Source: Nymphaea colorata
Taxonomy: Eukaryota > Streptophyta > Magnoliopsida > Nymphaeales > Nymphaeaceae
DNA length: 64,000 nt
Reading direction: 5' to 3'
Assembly: GCF_008831285.2 (NCBI RefSeq)
Contig: NC_045139.1
Location: 26,392,412-26,456,411, forward strand
Shown here: in pieces, positions 27,815 to 38,375 of the stretch
Numbering within the stretch: position 1 is the stretch's first letter
How the letters are laid out: every line of letters begins with the position of its first letter
Program-made: the position numbers and the translations under genes
Notes under the pieces: generated by a model
Told to the model about the DNA's origin: nothing
Databases searched by the model: none
The model's input: the letters and a program-made list of their open reading frames with translations, nothing else

Positions 27815-28478
27815 GGTCAGTTCTCTTGAACTGGATACGTGCAATAATGATGCTGTTGGCGAATAGCTAAACAAGGTATCTGTTTGGTGGGACTCACTTT
27901 CCATCCTGGGGTCTTTTCCTTTTAATCATCCAACAGCTTCATCTCCAACTCCAATTCAAGGCTTCTCTCTCCAAGAGTTGCCGTCTCAAAGGCGTGTTTG
28001 TTTCGCCAGGTAAGAAGGAACCATTTTCCCCTGCATTTGGTCCCGCCGCCTACAATCTTGTCTCAAATGGTAAGGAAAAGCAAAATCAAACCACCTCAAC
28101 CTTCCTTTCAGAATATAATAAAGGAACAGATGTGAGGGAAGTGTGGGTCTCAGATCCTCCCAACTGAGTCCTTTGTCGCCAACAGTCTCCTATACGACGT
28201 CTGTTGCATTAATCAATGGTAGGGAAGATACTGGACTTAGTTGGCCTCCATTAATTTGCATCTCTATATATATATGACATGTTGGCCAGCTTCCTTAGTC
28301 GCCGAATCATTAATATTTAGAATCAGCCAACTCCGAATTGGGTCAGGTAGCCGAAAGAGAAGTGGTAGGTCCCCTGGTTGATCATCTTCTCGATATTTGT
28401 TTCGGACCAATGTTAGTTCAATATCGTTTCAAATCCAATCCTTGGCGAGCAGATTCGGTTCACTGGTTGAGAGAGAGG

Positions 28479-28636
28479 TCGAATTAAAGTTTCTAAAATT
28501 TTGATTAGGACCGAAATATTATTTTTTAAAATTTTTATATAAATCAAGTGAAATTTTATAAATTTACATGTAACTTTTTTTTTAAAAATTGAAGTGGAGC
28601 CCAAGCCCATGCAGGCGCTACCTTGGCTCCCCCCTG
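28479..28636 (-). repeat. hAT-like MITE, minus orientation, one end truncated
   Basis: Reverse-complemented, it begins CAGGGGGGAGCCAAGGTAG and runs through TTTACATGTAAA, AAATTTTTATATAA, ATTT-GGTCC and AGAAACTTTAAT. It matches the element at 31763-31960 over most of its length but lacks that copy's other inverted end. GAGAGAGG and GAGAGAAG flank it, which could be a target duplication with one mismatch, though the left flank is low-complexity. Confidence 0.65.
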
Positions 28637-29826
28637 GAGAGAAGTGTGCCATGTTTCAATACTATTCAAGTTTTTATTAGTTTGTTAATGTTTTAAAGTT
28701 TGTGTTAATCTTTTTTTGCTCCTACTCTTTATATTTTTTTATTTTATTTAAAAAATTGCATACCATTTCTTTCTGTTTGGTTATTATTCATAACCCAATT
28801 CAGCTGATCAATCGCTGAATCAGCTGATTACAGGATCTTGGCTGATTCGATTGAAATATCTCTGATCTTAATCAATACATTGTATGCAATTTTTGATGCA
28901 TATATCAATTGCCTAGGACCTTAGAAATTAACGATGTAAATCCTATTTTAAAAATGCATCATATGTTGATTAATCCGACTTTTGAAATATAGTTTAGAAA
29001 TTTTCAGAAAATTGATATTTCTAGGTCGAGTAACTTAACTAAAGACAACTACATTAACACCATGAAATAAGGTCTCTAAAATATATAAATCCTTTCATTT
29101 GAAAATACAATTGCAGAAAATTAAACAAACTTGCACCTGCATTGTTTAGTTGGCAACGGCCCGATACAGGCTCGACGGGCTGATTCTAGATTGTAACAGC
29201 ACCTGCACTATTCCTGGGTTCGATACGCCGCTGCAAGTATTGACAGCGGAGGCCAACTCCACCTGTAAACCATCTGTCATGTCCCAGACAAGACTTCTGT
29301 ACAGCATTCCTCGTCATATATATATATATATATGCAGCAGAAGGCCAATATATGCAGCAGAAGGCCAGAGGCAGCTGCTGCATGCCAGAACATCGGTTAT
29401 CCATCGGATTCCTTTTTCGAATTCCCTTTTAGGGCAGACAGCAGAATTCATGAAAGTTTCTGAGAGAGCTGCAGCGGGAGTGTTACCTGCACAGGTTGCC
29501 CCACACGGACACCGAAATTGGTTGCAGTCTGATCTGCTACCTGCTCTTTCCAACCCATCTTTCTTTGCTTGACAACAGATTGTACTGCTCAGATGTTATA
29601 TTCCGCAAATTTTATGTACTTGTATTATAAATTAAGTTTGATTTCCCTTTTTCTAGCTGCAAGGTCTAGAAGAAATTAGCTAATTCTTTTCATGTAAATA
29701 ATAAAATGTAGTTTGGTCAAGCCTTGATACTTAATTACAAAAATTCTTTCCGGCGAATTTGGCAGTGGATTTTTGGGCTTTGAACCATGTGGTTACATAT
29801 CTACAGTTGAAATTTAAAAAAAATAG

Positions 29827-29852
29827 CTCTCTCTCTCTCTCTCTCTCTCTAT

Positions 29853-29936
<84 letters not shown>
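29827..29936. repeat. (CT)12-(TA)n-(GA)16 perfect microsatellite palindrome
   Basis: A CT run (29827-29850), an AT-rich centre (to about 29904) and a GA run (to 29936) are mutually complementary, so each strand can fold into a ~50-bp hairpin. Directly readable. Confidence 0.95.
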
Positions 29937-29938
<2 letters not shown>

Positions 29939-30966
29939 TTCCTTTTGTGTTGGATGCATGGGAGTGCAGTGCCTAATTGAGCTCATAATACATATTGCTA
30001 TTTGGGCTGTTTCCATTTTCACAGTACAAAACGGAAGCAACATACAGATCGATTACATCCGACCATTTTGCATTCAACAGGATCAACAATGAGTTTGTCA
30101 AGATTCCAACTAGTTGGTCTCACCACTGCTCCCAAGATCTAGGCTTCAGCTCTGGGCTTTTCTTCCCGCACTCATTTAAAATATATTCACAGTAGCAAAG
30201 GCCTCTCTTTTTCGGTCTTCGGTAACCAGATCTGCAGAATCAGTCTACAGATATCTTTCAAAAGTCTTCAAGACTAATTGAGAGGGCCAAAAGTTGGCTG
30301 CCCAGTTCACTTTGTCAGGTTGGTTGTAGTTTCTGACTTGCTGTTCTTCACTGTCCGCTTTCCTCTGCTTCTCCAGACCCCATCATCTCTGCCTGTGACA
30401 TTTCTTCTCCATGTTTCTTCTCACTTACTGGTCTTGAGTAAGCATCACACAGTGGACATGTTCTGACATTATGGCAATTCTGGAATTTCACATCCGGAAA
30501 TATTTTGAATTCTTGGTCTCCTCTAGAAATCCAATCCCAATGTGGCTTTTTGGACATTACCTTCTCGACAAGAACAGCAATAACAACGAGAGATAATAAC
30601 AATGATAATAATAATGGTTCAAGGCTGTGTATTGGGGAGATTGCAATGCATAGCTGTAATCGCAGAGCCACTTGTGCAGAAGAAGGGCGCTTGAAATTCC
30701 TAGCAAACGGACAGGACTGTTCTAGTAGTCAAAGGAACAAGAGAGAATGAATGATTGTTGCCTTGGAAATTTAAGCATTTAAATGGGTGGTGGGGATGGC
30801 TCCTCTTTTTCACCTAAACCAAGATGAATTTGTTGTTGCATGATGAACAGTGCGCCTTATACAGTTGGCAACAATGGAAAAATCCGTATATGTGAACTTG
30901 GAAAGTATGTATGATGATGCTTGGATACATTATTAAATTAATTTGCAGACTTTTAGTAACGCGTGT

Positions 30967-31063
30967 TTTGTCGCCAATGATTTTCTGAAACGAAAGAATC
31001 TGTGACTTGTAGTCCCTATGATTTTTGTCGCTAAAGATTTTCTGAAACAAAAGAATCTGTGAC
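30967..31063. repeat. Imperfect 57-bp tandem repeat
   Basis: TTTGTCGCCAATGATTTTC...AATCTGTGAC at 30967 recurs as TTTGTCGCTAAAGATTTTC...AATCTGTGAC at 31024, a 57-bp period with a few mismatches over the shared ~40 bp. Confidence 0.7.
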
Positions 31064-31762
31064 AAGCTCTCTATTATCAAGAGTTGCTGCTCTGTTATTC
31101 AAAGTCACGATGCTGAATCCGGTAGTAAAGAAAAATGGTATTTGTTACTAATGATTGACGATTAATGAAACGTTTCGGTTATTTACTTATCTGGGCAACG
31201 AAAATTTGAGTTACGAACAGCAACTCACTACTCAAGTTCATGCTGGGTTACTAAAGCTATATCAAGCCAAACGAAAATGGGAAAGTAAGTGAATCTTGAG
31301 AAAGAGAATCTCCAAGGGGGTTGGTGAACAGCCGGGAAGAAGACGACCGATAAGCAGCTAATATCCATTTCAAATTATTCTCATGGCGTCAACCTTGTGT
31401 GCTGCAAAAGGGGTGCATCGATATGCAAATAGTGTATAGCGGAGCACCTACCCGAGGGCACCACAAAGTCAACATCAGGGTACCAAACCTTCTAAGGGCA
31501 GGGGAAAAGAGAACTGAAAATCTACCCCAAATGGGGGTGGTGTGGGGGCAACGAGAATCTGTTTGGGATTAGCCTCTCCCTTGCCGAATCTGGAGAAAAA
31601 AAACCGACTTTCCTGGTAGCCATGGTTGGTAGTATTGATCTTGGCAATCTAGCATTGGTTAATCAAGGCACCAATATGCTGAAGTGCTGAGCTCCCACTT
31701 ATAAACCAACATTTTCCCATATGTATATATATGCTCAGTTGAGTGTTGGTCACGGGTACTAG

Positions 31763-31960
31763 CAGGGGCAGAGCCAAGGTAGGGCCCCGCCCAAGGGCTC
31801 ATGACCCCACCTCAAAAAAAAAGTAAAAATTTACATGTAAAACTTTAAAAAATTTCACTAGTCCTATATAAAAATTTTGAAAAATGATATTTCGGTCCAA
31901 ATCAAAATTTAGAAACTTTAATTCACCCCCTTTCATAAAAAATTTCTGGCTCCGCTCCTA
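31763..31960 (+). repeat. hAT-like MITE with perfect 8-bp target duplication
   Basis: 198-bp non-coding element. GGTACTAG is repeated exactly at 31755-31762 and 31961-31968, the 8-bp duplication expected for hAT insertions. The ends are CAGGGGCAGAGCCA and, reverse-complemented, TAGGAGCGGAGCCA, an inverted repeat with three mismatches that fits the CAGGGGCGGAGCCA-type ends known for plant hAT elements. The exact target duplication implies a fairly recent insertion. A second copy lies at 28479-28636. Confidence 0.9.
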
Positions 31961-32390
31961 GGTACTAGTCTCTCATTAGGCTCATTGAAAATTAAGCGTT
32001 CTAAGGCTTTGTGGGGGAGATGATAAGGTTATATAATCTATAAAATTATGATTAATTTGAATGAGATCTGCAATGCCCACCCTTTGTTTTTTTTTTTTTC
32101 ATAGTTATTGAATGTCCTGGGCATTAGTTTTCTACTTTTGATTGTGGATGGTAGGATGAGGGTATCAAACTCATAGGATGCCAAATCTGTTTGGACATGA
32201 ATTTGGCAGATGATTTAATCTGGCCCCCATATGGGGGATGGTAGCTGATGTATAACTCCTTGTCTGCCTCAAATTTGGTTATATTGTTGAAGTGATCAAT
32301 GGTTTTTCCTTCTTTCAATTTAGAAGAAAAGAGACCCTCCAAAGACCAAATTCCACTTAGCCAATCTTTGCCACAAGAGGTAAATGTGGG

Positions 32391-32959
32391 TAGGGCTGTT
32401 CAACAAGTCGAAAATAAACCTGATCAGTTTAACGAATCGAGCTTGAGACTCGGCTAAACTCAATTAAGCTCGCGGAGAAAGAATACATGAAAAATACTTC
32501 TTCTTCTTTTTTACAAAAAGTTAGCTTAATAGTATTATGAGGCTCAAAACCAAAACCTGAACGTCTCATTTGATAATAAACGAGAATTTTTTATTCATGT
32601 CTCGGCTAATTAATCTCCAGGTGAACCTTGGCTCGAGCATAGCCAAGATGAGTTTGAGACCTCCAAAATTGAGCTGACCTGAGCTCGAGCTAGCCAACTG
32701 GAGCTCGAGGTCACCCGAGTTTGAGTCAAGTGGCGAAGCCAGAAATTTTTAGCTATGGAGTACTGTTGTAGAAATTCTCACTTTTGAATGGGCACAACAT
32801 ATATAAATAAGTAAAATAATTGTAAGACATCTATATCAAAATAAATAAAAATTTTGTTGCTGGTGTGGGCAACTGCCCACACCAGCCTATATGTAGCTCC
32901 GCTACTGGTTCGAACCGGCTGAGCTCATTAATTCCAAGCTCAGCTGATGAACAGCCCTA
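32391..32959. repeat. hAT-like MITE carrying a nested MITE
   Basis: The ends TAGGGCTGTTCAACA and, reverse-complemented, TAGGGCTGTTCATCA are near-perfect inverted repeats. AATGTGGG (32383-32390) and AATATGGG (32960-32967) fit an 8-bp target duplication with one mismatch. The interior has GAGCTCGAG words like the 27.4 kb element and is interrupted by a second element at 32727-32907. Confidence 0.8.
32727..32907 (+). repeat. Nested hAT-like MITE (GTGGGCAACTGCCCAC family)
   Basis: It starts CAAGTGGCGAAGCCAGAAA and ends TGTAGCTCCGCTACTG, which are inverted-repeat ends. The interior has TAGCTATGGAGTACTGTTG, ATAAATAAGTAAA and the palindrome GTGGGCAACTGCCCAC. Other members of the family are at 34315-34487, 38202-38375 and 56010-56170, all in the opposite orientation. 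It sits inside the MITE at 32391-32959, so it inserted later. Confidence 0.75.
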
Positions 32960-34314
32960 AATATGGGGCAAGCTGGCTCCTCCTACCAGTGATGGAGCCA
33001 CATTGAGGTCAAAGGGAAGCACATGTGCCCCCCCTGACCCACTAAAAGATCATTGAGGAGTCAAGTCCAAGTAATGGGGTGCCGCCCTAAACCCAACCAG
33101 CTACATCAAGAGCCCTCTTCTCTCCCCACAGCCCCCTAATTCTTAACCTAGACTGATGGCTCTTTCACTGCTTCCTACCATGCTTTCTGAGGAAAATATA
33201 GAGTACAAAAATGCTGAAGATTTAAAACAAAGAATTATGAAGTGATCAATGAACTAGAAACTCTCCTTTTTTTTTTTTTATTTCACACCGCACTTGAAGG
33301 AAGATGATCGATTAACATATTTTTTGTGGGAACTTATCAAATCCATCTAGAGCTCAGTTTGTAATCAGACCCAAGAGCCAAAAGCAAAAAAGAAGAACAA
33401 CCCTATTGAATTAAAGGGAAGAGGTGACAAGACATCATCTTTTCTCATTCTAACACGGAACTCTTTTAGGCCTTCAACAAATAAAACGAGTCGTGTAATC
33501 CAGAGGATATAATCGCTTTTGTTAAGTCTTTTTACAAAATTATTTCTCATCATGGGAAGAAAGCTTTTTCTTATAAAGAGAAGCAAAGATTTCATTTTCC
33601 AAATATAAAGCGCAAAGGGCACAATATCTGGAGGTTTTTAGTGGAAGTGGTTGGGATCTAAGAAAGAAAAAAATTACAAAGATCATATTATTAACCGTGT
33701 GAGGTTTTTACTTAAGCAAGTGAACGAGAAAGCTTTGAAAGGGCTTACACCTTGATAGTTTAAGGTCCAGAGCCAAAACTCTCACCCAATCTCTTGTTCT
33801 TATATGGTAGATGGTTTGCTTTTGGTACTTTGAAATGCCCCTAGTACTCTACTTTCAACTTAGACATCATTCTGAAAACTCAAAATTGAAAGTAACTGCC
33901 TATCAACCAAAGTAGTCCACTTGTTTGGCGTTGGTTTGTTAATTAATTTTAAATAAATGACCAAACCTCTCTATGCAATCATTCAGCAGCATCGCATTTC
34001 TTTTTGTGCTTCCAATAACCAACTGATTGAGACGTTATAAAACAATGGAGCAGTAGTGCTTCGATCGCTAACAAAGAATATTATAGAAACAGCAGAGATC
34101 AATGCTCATGATAATCTAAAATAATATGTGTTTCCCTCAGCAGCCGTTCTCCCGAACTTAAAATAATCAGTTGACAGCTTCTAAAAAAAATGACAACACG
34201 CAGCACTCGAGAAAAATATTTTAAGAGAAAAGGTAACATGTGGCATGTCCTTATTATCATCTCTCGTTAAATCTGAACATAATTAATCCGACCGCTTTGT
34301 TTTGACAGTTTTAC
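32960..34314. other. Intergenic DNA, no gene seen
   Basis: No recognisable protein. The 85-aa minus frame at 33622-33365 is Lys/Phe-rich and featureless. Confidence 0.5.
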
Positions 34315-34487
34315 CAAGGGACAGATTCAGGAAACACCATGCCAGCAACAAATTTTTTATTTACTTTTACATATTTTTATATAGATGTCTTATAGTTATT
34401 TACTTATTTATATTTGTTGTGCCCTTTTAAAAATGAGAATTTTTACAACAGTACCCCATAGCCAAAAATTTATAGCTCCGCCACCTG
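34315..34487 (-). repeat. hAT-like MITE, same family as 32727-32907
   Basis: Reverse-complemented, it starts CAGGTGGCGGAGCTATAAA and runs through TAGCTATGG-like, GGGGTACTGTTGTAAAAA, GGGCACAACAAATATAAATA and TTTGTTGCTGGCATGG. This matches the 32.7 kb copy closely. The far end reads CTGAATCTGTCCCTTG, a diverged version of the family's end. No clear target duplication. Confidence 0.7.
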
Positions 34488-37400
34488 TAATATAATATTT
34501 CATGAATCAGTCCCAGGTCAGATTCATATTATAGAACAGTCCGTTGTTGTTCTTATTGTCAAACAGTCATACCATGTCGTATGGACGGAAATGATAAGTG
34601 TGACTTTGAAAGTGAGGATGACAATGGATCAGAATCAAATTGACCAGATGCACTCTTTACAAAACCTGTTAATGTATTGGATGTTTACATATTCAGATTC
34701 ATATACCAACAAAGAAAAATCTACATGAATCTGATCTTTAAATTCTCAATCTGCATCTAATATAGAACCGGCCTTCTTATTTTCACATCCAAATCTGAAT
34801 CCAACTAACGAATGTACAACAGAGCTCGATGGTATCTTAATAACCAAATTTCAAGTTTGATGATATTAGATAAAAATATTTATTCACAACCAAATCGAAA
34901 TACAAATTTGAATCTTAATCTCTAATCATATATTTATTTAGAACCAAACCTGTATTTGATCGGATGTCATTTTTTAAATCAGAATCCAATCTTATTTCTT
35001 AACCAAGTGTTAACTTTGTTCACATTCAACTTTTTTGAAGCAGTTTGGTCAGATATTTAATCTAAAATGTGATCCATGGACATTCCCAAAGGGTCACTTT
35101 TGCATCAACAAGGACCTCAATGGACGCATAATGTGGAGCTACCAATGACATTGTAAGGGGTCATTGAGCGACAATAATACATTGTTATTGTATCATGAAT
35201 ATACCCCAAAAGTTGAAGTAGATTCATCGAACATTTGTTTTAAAATTTATGAAGTTGTCTCATTTTTTGTGTCAGATTAATGAGACAGTAAGAACTGTCT
35301 AAAGCTACATAGGGGCCAGCCCAGCATCGAGTTCTTCTCAATTGACTTCAAAGAAAAGGGAATATAAATATATATACGATGACTAATCTGATTCGAAACA
35401 GATATCCGACCATATCTTGAAAAAAGTGGATAAGGGAAAGCAAGCTTCACTTCCAACTAAGAAATCATATCCTATTCAAACTTAAAAGACAGTAGTAGTG
35501 CACATGCAGGCTGATGTGTGCAACCGCTCCCAAAGAACCTTATTTATATAATGAGAACCTCTATAATTTTTATGTATTTACATGTGGGTGCCCCTTAAAG
35601 TTTAAGATTTAACCTTTAGTTGGTTTATGTGTTCTCTGCCATGGGGAGAGAGAAAGAGAGAGTGAAAGGAAAAGAAAAATAAAGTCTGTTTAATTTAGTG
35701 TATCCCACTTGCAGAAAAAGTAGAAATTTGAGCACAGTTGTGTAACTTCTACCTCATAAAATCCCAGAAAAAGGAAAAAAGTGGCTGCAACGGGTCGGTT
35801 TAAAATAGCAACTTTACAGTATTGTGTCTTCAATACTATATAATAAGGATTGCTCTAATTTCTTACTTTAAAAATTTACCATCCCTTTTTTTAATTGTAT
35901 ACTACCCCCCCGATCGTGCAGAGAATGTGAAATAGAAATTAATCGACGGATACCAGTTGCAGTCAGTGGCTTAAAATCTTGGAACAATGCACCATGATTA
36001 ATATTTATAATATATTAATCTTTTACCATTTGAAAAACGGTTCCATGAATCTTTTTACCAACGAGGATCTGATTCGTAGCTCAATATAATAATGTTGGCT
36101 TGTTTCATCCTTCTCTCTTGATAACTTTCTAACTTGTTTGGATAAGTTTAGAAAGATTAATATACAAGAAGAGAAAGATCATAAGTTGTAAAATTTTATT
36201 TATTCTTTATCAAAAAGAGCAATTTATGAATATACTGATCGAAATTTAGAACAAAAAACATACCTAACAAGTTAAGCAAGTAAATTGCGCCCAAAAGGCC
36301 CTCTAGGATTAGTGATGATAGACAATCGCTTGGTTGCTGGTTCGAGTGACATGAGCATTACACATTTCTTGTGTCACGAGGGGAAAGAGACGGTCGAATT
36401 CCATTGGAACGAAGTTGGACCTGTGTCGGTTACTTAAATGCTCTCCAACAAAAATTTCTAAATATGCATCGAACATACTCCGATTTAAGCACCGACATAA
36501 TTGTGAACCCATAGAGGCGGAGGAGAGAAGACTTAGTTTCTCTTTGGCTGTGGTTAAAGCCTGGGCATGAGGCGGACCGACACCTGAAATCTAGGCCTTG
36601 GTCCAGCCCGTCCATTCAAACCCGAGCTCCTGCCTGAGCTCGCTCGATTAAATTAAAAAATATATTTTTAATATATAAGTATAAATAATTATAATAAAAT
36701 AATATATTTATATATAAAATAAATATTTAAAAAAAATATCAATGCTTTTTTCTGAGCACGAGTAGAGCGTACCTACCGGGCAGCCCGCTCGCGTTAACTG
36801 TGGTATTTCATAGAGATAGCTTGGTGGTATTTTCTTCCGTTTGCCACTGATAATGCCCAAAAAATATTTTAAAAAAAAAAAAAAATCCTCCCGACAAAAG
36901 GAACTTTACACATGCGTGGAGGCTGTGCATTTTTCCTTTTTGAGACAATATGGTGGCGATAAAATCACCAACTGTAGATACAAGTGACGTTTTTTTGTTA
37001 ATTTGTTTTTTTTTTTCTCCTATCGGATGCACGTTCTTTTCTCCTTTTTTTTTTTTTCCCTTTCCATCTTCTGCGCAGCCAAGTGGTTCCCCATGATGAT
37101 AATGGAAATGGATACTAAATAAGAAAATTACCATCTCAAGCGCAGCTTTTGGATATAATCTCAAATGCATGTCTTTTAATTTTTCTTTTTTTGTTTTACG
37201 GGCCCCATTTTCAAAAGGTATCTTTTGATCATGAGTTAAAAAAACATTAACTCTCACGTTTTCATCTTTTTGTTATAGTTCTCACTCTGACAACAATTTA
37301 AAATTTAAACTATTAGTGCTGCTTAACTAGAAATTTCTGGGTCTGCCATTAGAACATAATATTAATACGATTGGAAGAAGAATACTATTATAGAATCAGA

Positions 37401-38027
37401 AAAAAAAAAAAATACTTAACAAACACGAAGTCTACATCTTGATAATATTACTTGTACTGTAATAACAATAGCTTAATAGTAAAAAAATAGAAAAATGTAT
37501 TCGAAAAACATAATATATAAGGTTAACTTATGACAATAGTTTAACAAAAACAATAACAATAAAACACAGTAAAACATGAGAAAAAAGAAGTTGGATCGAA
37601 GAAGAGGAACAAAAAATGACGAAGAAGTAGGAAGGAGGAGAGGTGACTGAAACCGAATCCATTTAGTCAGATCTGGTAAAGGAGAACGGGTTTGAGCCCT
37701 GATCAGATTTCAAGTCCGCATAGAATCCGAACTAGCAATATTGATCCAACTCGATTACATGTAAACTTTGAAGCTCAACCCTTTGAACGTGGATTTGGTT
37801 TTCAAATTTCGGGTCCGACGATCCTGTTCGAGACATTTTCCTCCGCCACTCAAACACGTCAGTGATTAGTTACAGCTAGGCACTTGGAACAAAAGAGGAG
37901 GGAAACAAACAAGAGTCCACCGATGTGCGGTGGTCCTACAAAATCATTCACAAGATCGCACGTCCGTGTCCAGAATTGACCACTCGTAAAGCTTGGCGTT
38001 GTCCGATCGAGGGTCCCCACGCGCCGA
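34488..38027. other. Intergenic DNA with word-rich repeats
   Basis: No gene recognised. About 34.6-35.05 kb is dense in degenerate CAGATTC/AATCTGA words. At 36.55-36.79 kb, GCCTGGGCATGAGG...GGGCAGCCCGCTCG brackets an AT-rich core, probably another small repeat. About 37.28-37.35 kb holds a truncated relative of the 38.2 kb MITE. Poly-T tracts at 37.0-37.06 kb inflate minus-strand frames there. Confidence 0.45.
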
Positions 38028-38157
38028 GATCAATGGTCGCCGTTTGTCCGCTAAGATCCTTCCCTCGCCCACTTTCGATCAATGGTCGCCGTTTGTCCGC
38101 TAAGATCCTTCCCTCGCCCACTTTCGATCAATGGTCGCCGTTTGTCCGCTAAGATCC
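38028..38157. repeat. GC-rich 49-bp tandem repeat (2.65 units)
   Basis: Unit GATCAATGGTCGCCGTTTGT... repeats at 38028-38076, 38077-38125 and 38126-38157 (partial). The units appear identical, so the array is young. It stands out as GC-rich in AT-rich surroundings. Confidence 0.95.
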
Positions 38158-38201
38158 ACCCGTTGCGGAAAGTAATTAATTGAATGTTGGTCCGACCACC
38201 C

Positions 38202-38375
38202 CAGTGGCAGTGGCAGTGGCAGGAACAAGTGTGGGCAGTTGCCCATACAGACCAACCAAACAAAAATGTTTATTTTAGGTTAATTATTTTTTTTTATTTA
38301 TAGATGTTTTTTTTTAATTTAAAATTTTATAACTGATATCGTTTAACTAGAATTTTCTGGCTCCTCCCCACTCTG
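38202..38375 (-). repeat. hAT-like MITE, same family as 32727-32907
   Basis: Reverse-complemented, it begins near GGGGAGGAGCCAGAAAATTCTAG and ends GGGCAACTGCCCACACTTG followed by CCACTG repeats. The palindrome GTGGGCAACTGCCCAC-type core and the end sequences place it in the family. CAGTGG is repeated three times at the 38.2 kb end. Confidence 0.65.

Larger units (their letters stand above)
28637..31754. other. Gene-poor stretch with microsatellite palindrome
   Basis: No gene recognised with confidence. It contains a TA run at about 29317-29332, the CT-TA-GA palindrome (listed separately), an ATA/AAC-rich patch at about 30590-30615 and a 57-bp imperfect tandem repeat at about 30967-31063. A 107-aa minus frame at 30671-30348 with a hydrophobic N-terminus is discussed as a weak candidate in the findings. 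Confidence 0.45.

Noticed and set aside
29150-29572. 140-codon plus frame starting MATARYRLDG
   Set aside because: It passes through a TA repeat and a duplicated GCAGCAGAAGGCC word, overlaps two minus frames of similar length, and resembles no known family.
36808-37257. 149-codon minus frame
   Set aside because: Kept open by poly-T/poly-A tracts giving Lys and Phe runs; no recognisable domain.
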